Part shown: positions 1 to 5,180 of the stretch, piece after piece
How positions within the stretch are numbered: position 1 is the stretch's first letter
Layout: each line of letters starts with the position of its first letter
Source: Candidatus Aminicenantota bacterium
GTDB taxonomy: Bacteria > Acidobacteriota > Aminicenantia > Aminicenantales > Aminicenantaceae
Direction of reading: 5' to 3'
Assembly (NCBI GenBank): GCA_013139435.1
Contig: WTAW01000060.1
Span: 1-5,180, forward strand
DNA: 5,180 nucleotides
Translations under genes and position numbers: made by a program
Notes under the pieces: model-generated
Seen by the model: the letters and a program-made list of their open reading frames with translations, nothing else
Told to the model about the DNA's origin: nothing
Databases searched by the model: none

Positions 1-2705
1 ATGATTTCGCTAAACTCCTGAGGCGGGAATTGCTTCTGGTTCAGGATGTGAAAAAGATCGTGCTGTATGGGGATCAGCGCGAGGTCATCTGGGTCGAGAT
101 GTCCCGTTCTAAAATGGCTGCTTTGGGTATTTCCCAAGAAGATATCTACCGGGCTTTGAGCGCCAAGAATCTTCCCGTTTCCGCCGGCCGCATGGAACTG
201 GGTCCTGATTTAATCCCCATCAATCCGACCGGGGAGTATAAGTCCGAGCAGGAATTCAATGATCTGTTGATCAGCGCGCGTTTTGGCGACCGGTTGGTTT
301 ATTTGAGGGACGTTGCTACGGTCAAACGCGGTTATGCCGATCCTCCCCGTAATCTCCTGCGCTTCAATGGCCAAACCGCGATCGGGATCGGGATCTCCAC
401 TGTCCAGGGTGGAAACGTGGTCACGATGGGAGAACTTATCGAAGAGAGGCTTAAAGAGCTCGAAAATCAAACCCCGCTGGGTATGGAACTCAATCCCGTT
501 TCCTTGCAGTCGGTATCCGTGACGAAAGCCATCTCAGCTTTTATGGTGAATCTGCTCGAAGCCATCGCCATTGTCTTTGTGGTGCTGTTTTTGGCCATGG
601 GGATACGCAGCGGCCTGATCATCGGGGTGGTGCTGTTCCTTACGATCACCGGAACCTTCATTTTTATGGGCATGCAGAACATCATGTTGGAACGCATCTC
701 TTTGGGTGCGTTGATCATCGCGTTAGGGATGCTGGTCGATAATGCCATTGTGGTGATCGATGGTATGAAAGTCAGGATCGAGGCCGGGGAGGACCGCATT
801 AAAGCCGCCAGCCAGGTGGTGGGACAGACGGCTGTTCCGCTGCTCTTTGCCACCATCGTGGCCGTTCTGGCGTTTGCTGCTATAGGTACCTCGCCTGATG
901 CGACCGGCGAGTACTGCCGCTCTCTCTTTCAGGTGATTTTGATTTCATTGATGCTGAGTTGGGTGACAGCTGTTACGATCACTCCACTCTTCGGCAAGAT
1001 GTTTCTTAAGGGCAAGTCCGATAAAGCTGGGAAAAAAGAGAAAGATCCCTATGGAGGCGGGTTGACCCAGCTTTACAAAAAAGGTTTGATGACGGCTATC
1101 CGCCATCGCTGGATCACGGTGGCAGCGGTCGTGGGAATGTTCTTCTTGGCTCTGTATGGATTTGGTCATGTCAAAGTTATGTTCTTCCCCAATTCCACCC
1201 GGGCCCAGTTTTTTGTCGAATGCTATTTGCCGGAAGGGCTGCACATTCGCCAAACCGAAGGCGAGCTGGCCAAAGCCGAAGAATATATCTCCGGATTAGA
1301 GGGTGTGACGGACATCTGTACCGCTATTGGTGGAGGTGAGCCGCGTTTCTTACTGACGTATGTTCCCGGACCCGGCTCCAGCAGTTATGGTGTGATTTTA
1401 GCCTCTGTCGATGATTACCGGATCATAGACCGCATCGGACCGCAGGTGCAGACCGAATTGGCGGAACTCATTCCTAATGGCATTTTCAATGTGCGCAAGT
1501 TTTTGCTTGGGCCTGGTGAAGGCGGAAAGATCCAGCTGCGCGTATACGGACCCGACCGAACCGTGCTGCGCCAGATGGCCAGCAAAGTCAAAGCGATCAT
1601 GTATGCGGACCCCGGTGCCAAAGCCATACGGGATGAGTGGAAGGAGAGGATCAAGGTTGTCCGTCCCCAGATGGCGGAGGCCCAGTCCCGCCAGCTGGGC
1701 ATTTCCCGCCCTCAGCTGGCAGATGCCCTGCGTGCGGCTTTCGAGGGAAAACAGACGGGGGTGTACCGGGAGGGAGAGGAACTCCTGCCGATTATTGCCC
1801 GCGCACCGGAGCAGGAACGCCTGGATGCCGATAATATCCAGGATCTCCAGATCTGGAGCCCGGCCGCACAGCGAATGATCCCGATGCGGCAGGTCTTGAC
1901 CGGCTTTACAACCGAAACCGAAGATGCCAACATTCTCAGGCGCAACCGGACCACCATGATCAAACTCCACTGCGATCCCAGCACAGAACTGCCGAGCGAG
2001 TTGTTCCAGCGGTTGAAGCCTCAGATCGAGAAAGCCCTGAACATCGACGTGGGACTTTATCTGGGTAAGACCTTTGGACCGGATGCGGATCCCTTTGCCG
2101 ATCACGCCTTTTCCACTATACCCATTGTCTTTCTAGACCAGATCCCCATAAAGGACATGCCCGGGTATTTCATCGCCTGGGGAGGTGAGGCGGAAGATTC
2201 CGTAAAGGCTCAGGGCGGCGTGAAAGCGACTCTTCCCATCTTTTTTGGCGTGATGGTCTTGCTCGTCATCTTCCTGTTCAACGCTATCAAACAGCCGCTG
2301 ATCATCTGGTTGACCGTGCCCCTGGCTTTGATCGGTGTTGTCTTGGGACTTCTACTGTTCAAACAGCCCTTTGGTTTCATGGCCATGTTGGGATTGCTGA
2401 GCCTTTCCGGGATGTTGATAAAGAATGCGATCGTCCTTATCGACCAGATAGATGTGAACAAGCGTGAAGGCATGGATCCCTATAAGTCCGTGGTGTTAGC
2501 TGGAGTCAGCCGTATGAGCCCGGTCATGTTGGCAGCAGCCACTACCATCCTGGGGATGATCCCTCTGCTGCAGGATGCCTTTTTCATCTCCATGGCGGTT
2601 ACGATCATGGTCGGACTGCTGGTGGCCACCGTTCTCACTTTGGTCGTCGTTCCCGTGCTCTACACCATCTTTTTCCGGATCCCCTCTCCCACAAAAGGTG
2701 GCTGA
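1..2705 (+). CDS. RND-family efflux transporter, inner-membrane permease subunit (5' truncated by window edge)
   Basis: Proton-driven RND pump of the AcrB/HAE-1 type, which normally works as a trimer with a periplasmic adaptor and an outer-membrane channel. The frame is open to the left edge (first full codon at 3, residues DFAKLLRRE before the TTG at 30), so that TTG is internal. Against a usual length of about 1,030-1,050 residues, 900 are visible and roughly 130-160 are missing, including the first membrane helix. Numbering from base 3: porter/docking domain to about 170; helices at about 176-200, 203-222, 229-252, 275-295 and 305-330; helix 7 at about 370-390, then the FFPNS motif and the second periplasmic loop; the last five helices from about 743. 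The helix-4 motif is GMLVDNAIVVID, with one Asp (246) where AcrB has two. The helix-10 lysine (807, in GMLIKNAIVLID) is kept. The substrate cannot be told. Adaptor and outer-membrane genes are not in view and would probably lie upstream. Family assignment is firm. Confidence 0.96.
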   Translation, partial: DFAKLLRRELLLVQDVKKIVLYGDQREVIWVEMSRSKMAALGISQEDIYRALSAKNLPVSAGRMELGPDLIPINPTGEYKSEQEFNDLLISARFGDRLVYLRDVATVKRGYADPPRNLLRFNGQTAIGIGISTVQGGNVVTMGELIEERLKELENQTPLGMELNPVSLQSVSVTKAISAFMVNLLEAIAIVFVVLFLAMGIRSGLIIGVVLFLTITGTFIFMGMQNIMLERISLGALIIALGMLVDNAIVVIDGMKVRIEAGEDRIKAASQVVGQTAVPLLFATIVAVLAFAAIGTSPDATGEYCRSLFQVILISLMLSWVTAVTITPLFGKMFLKGKSDKAGKKEKDPYGGGLTQLYKKGLMTAIRHRWITVAAVVGMFFLALYGFGHVKVMFFPNSTRAQFFVECYLPEGLHIRQTEGELAKAEEYISGLEGVTDICTAIGGGEPRFLLTYVPGPGSSSYGVILASVDDYRIIDRIGPQVQTELAELIPNGIFNVRKFLLGPGEGGKIQLRVYGPDRTVLRQMASKVKAIMYADPGAKAIRDEWKERIKVVRPQMAEAQSRQLGISRPQLADALRAAFEGKQTGVYREGEELLPIIARAPEQERLDADNIQDLQIWSPAAQRMIPMRQVLTGFTTETEDANILRRNRTTMIKLHCDPSTELPSELFQRLKPQIEKALNIDVGLYLGKTFGPDADPFADHAFSTIPIVFLDQIPIKDMPGYFIAWGGEAEDSVKAQGGVKATLPIFFGVMVLLVIFLFNAIKQPLIIWLTVPLALIGVVLGLLLFKQPFGFMAMLGLLSLSGMLIKNAIVLIDQIDVNKREGMDPYKSVVLAGVSRMSPVMLAAATTILGMIPLLQDAFFISMAVTIMVGLLVATVLTLVVVPVLYTIFFRIPSPTKGG

Positions 2706-2753
2706 ATTTGTAGAATTGTTAACAAATCAACGATCAATATAAATTGCAGGGGA
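2706..2753 (+). promoter_or_regulatory. Possible promoter, 10-bp palindrome and ribosome binding site before the potassium channel gene
   Basis: The 55-base gap after the RND stop codon is AT-rich. It contains TTGTTA (2716-2721) and TATAAA (2738-2743) separated by 16 bases, a reasonable sigma70 pair. The -35-like box overlaps a perfect palindrome TTGTTAACAA (2716-2725), and ATTTGT/ACAAAT (2706-2711 and 2722-2727) form a weak inverted repeat. AGGGGA at 2748-2753, seven bases before the ATG at 2761, is a good Shine-Dalgarno. The weak point is that a start about seven bases after the -10 box would fall inside the Shine-Dalgarno, so the channel may instead be read through from the RND gene. The ribosome site is solid; the promoter is tentative. 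Confidence 0.4.
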
Positions 2754-2760
2754 AAATGTT

Positions 2761-3492
2761 ATGAAGATTTTTCTGGATAGTCAACAAATAGATAAACTGA
2801 CGGCAAATCCCAAGCTTGGGTGGATTAAAACATATCGTTACTCTTTTCTTTTTGCGGCCATTTTGGCTCAATTTCTGCTCCTTCCTCTTTTTGAAAAAGG
2901 AATGAATATTTTTATCCCGTTTATGTTTTTACTGGTCGTTGTGACCGTTCTGTTCACACTCGATCTGCGGAAAGCGGTTTTTCGTGCGTGTTTAGCTGTT
3001 GGCTCCCTCTCCACAATCCTGTACATTTTGGCTCGCGTTTTGCATGTTTCTCCATCGGAGCAAGCCAATTTTGTTGTGTTCGCCCTATGTTTAGATATGT
3101 TATTTTTGTCGTTTGTGATCTATGTGGTCTTGGTCAGGATTTTCTCAGAGAAAAAGGTGACGAGGGATACTATCAAAGGCGGGATTTCCGTGTATTTTCT
3201 GTTCGGATATCTTTGTGCCTACGTGTACAGTCTGATGCTGCTTTTGAATCCCGAGGCGATCTCTTTTTCAATGCCCAAGGTTGAGTTTTCCAATATCATC
3301 TACTTCTCATTTACTACCCTGACAACCCTGGGTTACGGAGATATAACGCCGTCGACTTGGATGGCCCGGAACCTGACTATCCTGGAATCGTCGATCGGAC
3401 AGATCTTCATTGCAGTTTTGATCGCACGCCTGGTCGGCCAGCAATTGGCGCACAGATCCCGGCCCGTCAGTGACTCCAGCGAAGATGAATAA
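2761..3492 (+). CDS. Six-helix potassium channel, Ion_trans_2 type
   Basis: Potassium-selective channel of the inner membrane, 243 residues. The selectivity filter is seen directly: TTLTTLGYGDITP at about 185-197, inside a pore loop preceded by NIIYFSFTT. Hydrophobic segments lie at about 27-46, 48-68, 75-95, 104-127, 140-163 (before the pore) and 203-226 (after it), giving the S1-S6 plus pore plan. The fourth segment lacks the regularly spaced arginines of a voltage sensor, so classical voltage gating is unlikely. There is no RCK/TrkA-N, cyclic-nucleotide or other ligand domain: the protein ends in a short hydrophilic tail rich in Ser, Asp and Glu. The ATG is supported by AGGGGA seven bases upstream. 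The gene follows the RND gene by 55 bases on the same strand, but no functional link is evident. The last helix (LESSIGQIFIAVLIARLVG) resembles a widespread family of small bacterial channels, usually of unknown physiological role. Confidence 0.93.
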   Translation: MKIFLDSQQIDKLTANPKLGWIKTYRYSFLFAAILAQFLLLPLFEKGMNIFIPFMFLLVVVTVLFTLDLRKAVFRACLAVGSLSTILYILARVLHVSPSEQANFVVFALCLDMLFLSFVIYVVLVRIFSEKKVTRDTIKGGISVYFLFGYLCAYVYSLMLLLNPEAISFSMPKVEFSNIIYFSFTTLTTLGYGDITPSTWMARNLTILESSIGQIFIAVLIARLVGQQLAHRSRPVSDSSEDE

Positions 3493-3540
3493 AGATCGCC
3501 ACTCACCAACTTACTTCATGATTAGGGGAACAGATAATCT

Positions 3541-4065
3541 CTATTTTGCCAGCGCAGCGATCCCATCCAGGTCGAACGACTCGGCGATCGTTTTGAGCTC
3601 CTCGGTGTCGGGAACATTATCGCACTTGAATCTGATCAAGAACCTGTCCTCTACTAAAAGTATCACTTCAGCATCTTCGTCGTCATAGGTGTATTTTTCG
3701 ATCCCGGGATAATCCTTGATCGTGATCTTTTTCACATACTCGTCCGAGCTGTCGATCTCATAGTTCATTGCCATAAGAAAACCCTGATAGACCATGGGAA
3801 CATACCCACCGTCGATGATCTCGATCTCAAGATCCTTATCTCCGGAAGAATAGTCTCGGCTGGCTTGGGACATTTTAAAATTAGCCATGGACACGGTTTG
3901 TCCTTCAGGTTCATCCTGGGCCTCCCAACCATCAATATCAACCAGGAAAACGATCAATTCCCGCCAGTTGACCGGGTCCACCGGAGTTTGTGTTTGGGCG
4001 ATTGCGGCCAAGGAAAGAGCGAGCAGAAAAACCAAAGACAGGATGATTAATCTTAAATGTTTCAA
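3541..4065 (-). CDS. Small acidic exported protein of unknown function
   Basis: I do not recognise this family. The protein is 174 residues when started at TTG 4065. It begins MKHLR, followed by a hydrophobic core and ALSLAAIA with a good signal peptidase I site after AIA (residue 23), predicting a mature periplasmic or secreted protein of about 151 residues. There is no lipobox and no further membrane helix. The mature part is strongly acidic (about 34 Asp/Glu against about 13 Lys/Arg), has a single cysteine (so no internal disulfide), and shows alternating hydrophobic stretches such as EIEIIDGGYVPMVYQGFLMA and AEVILLVEDRFLIRF that suggest a beta-rich domain. The TTG start is chosen because GGGGAG lies five bases upstream and because the frame's more upstream TTG at 4131 is itself the first three bases of the -35 box. 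It converges on the potassium channel gene (48-base gap) and lies downstream of the DMT transporter, but with its own promoter. Reality as a gene is well supported; function is not. Confidence 0.85.
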   Translation of the reverse strand: MKHLRLIILSLVFLLALSLAAIAQTQTPVDPVNWRELIVFLVDIDGWEAQDEPEGQTVSMANFKMSQASRDYSSGDKDLEIEIIDGGYVPMVYQGFLMAMNYEIDSSDEYVKKITIKDYPGIEKYTYDDEDAEVILLVEDRFLIRFKCDNVPDTEELKTIAESFDLDGIAALAK

Positions 4066-4070
4066 TGTGA

Positions 4071-4076
4071 CTCCCC
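4071..4076 (-). promoter_or_regulatory. Ribosome binding site that decides a TTG start
   Basis: Read on the minus strand, GGGGAG sits five bases before TTG at 4065-4063. This fits the position of the signal peptide (a basic start MKHLR followed by the hydrophobic core) and the promoter just upstream. No ATG or GTG is better placed. Confidence 0.75.
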
Positions 4077-4102
4077 AAAAAACAATTTTACTTACCTTTT
4101 TT

Positions 4103-4131
4103 CTTATAACACAGACAAAATAATCGGTCAA
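4103..4131 (-). promoter_or_regulatory. Sigma70-type promoter of the acidic exported protein gene
   Basis: On the minus strand, TTGACC (4131-4126) and TATAAG (4108-4103) are separated by exactly 17 bases. Each hexamer has five of six consensus bases (TTGACA, TATAAT). Transcription would start near 4096, giving a leader of about 31 bases that holds the GGGGAG ribosome site. This is the strongest promoter-like sequence in the window and indicates that the gene is transcribed independently of the upstream transporter. Confidence 0.75.
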
Positions 4132-4155
4132 TAATAGCTCTGTTCTATAAACAAG

Positions 4156-4178
4156 AATCTGTTTAATCCGTTTAATTC
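4156..4178. repeat. Short tandem repeat with 9-base period upstream of the promoter
   Basis: Two nearly identical 9-base units, AATCTGTTT and AATCCGTTT (one mismatch), are followed by a partial third unit AATTC. The array lies about 25 bases upstream of the -35 box of the exported-protein gene, at about -60 to -82 from its predicted start. Direct repeats here could bind an activator, but the array is short and AT-rich, and chance is a real alternative. Confidence 0.4.
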
Positions 4179-4182
4179 ACAA

Positions 4183-4204
4183 TCTTGATCTATAGTGATC
4201 AAGA
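4183..4204 (-). terminator. Stem-loop at the stop codon of the DMT transporter gene (possible weak terminator)
   Basis: TCTTGATC (4183-4190) and GATCAAGA (4197-4204) are perfect reverse complements, forming an 8-base-pair stem with a 6-base loop. The minus-strand stop codon TGA (4201-4199) is inside the stem. On the minus strand it is followed by TTGTGAATTAAA, which is AT-rich but not a clean T-run, and the stem has only three G/C pairs. It may be a weak intrinsic terminator or a 3'-end stabilising hairpin. It fits with the next gene having its own promoter about 50 bases further on. Confidence 0.4.
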
Positions 4205-5005
4205 ACGTTTCTTCAACATGCCTACCACTGAGATAACGATCAGGACAATGGTCCCGATCTGAAGAGGGTGAAGCTGTTTTCCGAACACCCAATAAGAACA
4301 CATCACTGGATACAATATCGCAGTAGAATACTGGATCGGCCCTACCAGCATCATGGCTCCCAGTTTATAAGCAGCCTGCAGGGTGACAAATCCGGTGAGC
4401 GAAAATAAAAGATAAAGATAGAGTAGAGGGGAGGAAAAATAGCCGACGACATCGAAGCCGAGCTCCGATACCAAAACCTTCATGGTTACGATGATCATTC
4501 CGGTTGACATTCCTGTGGCAATACCGAAAAGGACCGCCCGAGTTGTGCGTGATAAGGATTTCAAGACTGCAGGCACAAGGATTATAAAGGGCAGGATGAT
4601 GGCGGCCAGCAGGTAAGGTCTGGCAATGCTCTCCTTGGCCTCGGTGATTTCGAAGAGGTTGAGCACAATAATCGACAGGACGATTATCACTGTGAAAAGA
4701 ATGTCCGATCGTTGGATCTGTTCCTTGAGCAGATAGGCCGAGAGGAAAACCATTACAATGATCCCCCAACCGGCCATTGCAGCCACAATGTGAGGATCCA
4801 GGTGCTTGAGCGCCATGGCATTGGGAACGATGTTTAGATTCATCAGCAGGAATCCCACGATCCAAATGACGAGATTCCGATAGTACGTCCTGTCCTTTGT
4901 CCCCTTGTAGCCTATCCAGCCGATGCCTTTTTTCTGAAGTACGAAACCGGTGGAAAGCAACGTGTATGCGAAAACGGCCAGGGGGATGCTCAACAGCTTC
5001 AACAT
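4199..5005 (-). CDS. DMT-superfamily transporter, NIPA/EamA-like
   Basis: Integral inner-membrane transporter of 268 residues with about nine hydrophobic segments (about 4-24, 45-66, 72-92, 101-118, 131-149, 157-180, 193-212, 217-239, 246-263). This is the two-half layout of the drug/metabolite transporter superfamily. Features that suggest it are FVLQKKG at the end of helix 1 (as in NIPA-type magnesium transporters), the segment ALKHLDPHIVAAMAGWG followed by LSAYLLKEQI (the usual position of the conserved 'LGE' of EamA proteins, here LKE), and a matching second half ending with GPIQYSTAILYPV and FGKQL. The substrate cannot be deduced; magnesium or another cation, or a metabolite, are possible. 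The ATG at 5005 is the only start that keeps helix 1 whole, yet it has no Shine-Dalgarno. A -10 box lies six bases upstream, implying a leaderless mRNA. The acidic exported protein follows 133 bases downstream on the same strand. The superfamily call is good; the NIPA subfamily is tentative. Confidence 0.85.
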   Translation of the reverse strand: MLKLLSIPLAVFAYTLLSTGFVLQKKGIGWIGYKGTKDRTYYRNLVIWIVGFLLMNLNIVPNAMALKHLDPHIVAAMAGWGIIVMVFLSAYLLKEQIQRSDILFTVIIVLSIIVLNLFEITEAKESIARPYLLAAIILPFIILVPAVLKSLSRTTRAVLFGIATGMSTGMIIVTMKVLVSELGFDVVGYFSSPLLYLYLLFSLTGFVTLQAAYKLGAMMLVGPIQYSTAILYPVMCSYWVFGKQLHPLQIGTIVLIVISVVGMLKKRS

Positions 5006-5011
5006 GGGGCA

Positions 5012-5040
5012 ATTATAGCTTTTTAGGCAGGTTAAGTCAT
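5012..5040 (-). promoter_or_regulatory. Promoter of the DMT transporter gene, placed for a leaderless transcript
   Basis: A perfect TATAAT (minus strand, 5017-5012) lies six bases before the ATG at 5005. ATGACT (5040-5035), with four of six bases matching TTGACA, is spaced 17 bases upstream. Transcription seven bases after the -10 box would begin at the A of the ATG. The bases between, TGCCCC, offer no ribosome binding site. The -10 box is convincing; the -35 box is moderate. Confidence 0.6.
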
Positions 5041-5051
5041 TAGGAATGGGA

Positions 5052-5180
5052 TTAGCAGAGAAAAGTGTTATTTATTGAGGCCACTCGATAATTTCCCTTG
5101 AGACTCTTCCGGATTACTCCCATCCGGCCCCCGCTACCAATCCTTTTCACCTGTTTTAGCAACCGTACGCAAACCGAGGC
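5052..5180 (-). other. Open reading frame running in from the right edge, possible gene tail
   Basis: On the minus strand a frame is open from the right edge to TAA at 5054-5052, giving 42 codons. The peptide is basic (for example RLLKQVKRIGSGGR, then MGVIRKSLKGNYRVA) and matches no family I recognise. The other two minus-strand frames stop earlier. It could be the C-terminal end of a gene lying mostly outside the window, which would suit a compact genome, or simply an open stretch of intergenic DNA. No start can be seen. Confidence 0.2.
5109..5127. repeat. GC-rich inverted repeat (hairpin)
   Basis: CCGGAT (5109-5114) and ATCCGG (5122-5127) are perfect reverse complements around a 7-base loop. 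No T-run follows on either strand, so it is not a standard terminator. On the plus strand it is followed by CCCCCGCTACCA, which resembles a tRNA 3' end but lacks the rest of a tRNA. The role is unknown. Confidence 0.35.

Noticed and set aside
30..32. TTG at 30 as the start of the RND gene
   Set aside because: The frame is open to the left edge and the residues before it (DFAKLLRRE) fit the RND family, so this codon is internal.
1398..2105. 235-codon minus-strand open frame opposite the RND gene
   Set aside because: It is antisense to a clearly conserved RND coding region, and its translation looks like an out-of-frame shadow rich in Arg, Gly and His.
2756..2763. ATG TTA TGA mini-frame overlapping the channel start codon
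   Set aside because: Its ATG is only two bases from the Shine-Dalgarno, too close for initiation, and it encodes two residues; the seven-base spacing to ATG 2761 is correct.
3520..3539. GATTA/TAATC inverted repeat between the convergent genes as a bidirectional terminator
   Set aside because: The stem is only five AT-rich pairs with a 10-base loop and no T-run follows on either strand.
4365..5012. 215-codon minus-strand frame overlapping the DMT transporter
   Set aside because: The overlapping frame encodes the coherent membrane protein; this one is His, Arg and Pro-rich with no domain and starts inside the promoter -10 box.
5046..5078. Ten-codon plus-strand frame MGLAEKSVIY
   Set aside because: It is very short, the purine-rich bases before it directly abut the ATG, and it lies opposite the DMT promoter; nothing supports translation.
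5064..5139. tRNA gene ending in CCCCCGCTACCA
   Set aside because: There is no matching 5' acceptor strand (AGCGGGG) upstream, no TTCRA T-loop, and the hairpin is out of register with a T-arm.

Overview
The window looks like ordinary bacterial chromosome from a Gram-negative organism. An RND-type efflux pump, a secreted protein with a classical signal peptide, Shine-Dalgarno sites and sigma70-like promoters all fit this. Base composition looks close to balanced, and nothing in it (no rRNA, tRNA or marker gene) fixes the phylum. I see no insertion sequence, CRISPR array, phage gene or toxin module.

Layout. Positions 1-2705 (+) hold the last 900 codons of an RND inner-membrane efflux transporter whose start lies off the left edge. 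After 55 bases comes a six-helix potassium channel (2761-3492, +). It has its own ribosome binding site and possibly its own promoter. It converges, across a 48-base gap with no clear terminator, on a minus-strand gene for a small, strongly acidic exported protein of unknown function (3541-4065). This gene has an excellent sigma70 promoter, which shows that translation starts at a TTG at 4065 and not further upstream. Upstream of it on the same strand is a nine-helix transporter of the drug/metabolite (DMT) superfamily, NIPA/EamA-like (4199-5005), with a stem-loop exactly at its stop codon. Its -10 box lies six bases before the ATG and no Shine-Dalgarno is present, so the mRNA is predicted to be leaderless. 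The last 175 bases carry that promoter, a GC-rich hairpin and an open minus-strand frame that may be the tail of another gene.

The genes do not form an obvious pathway. All four products act in the envelope (efflux, potassium flux, metabolite or cation transport, an exported protein), but the two strands appear to be separate transcription units and the minus-strand genes seem to be promoted individually. I found no convincing new multi-gene system. The best leads are the uncharacterised acidic exported protein, the predicted leaderless transporter mRNA, and the unusual proton-relay residues and periplasmic insert of the RND pump.
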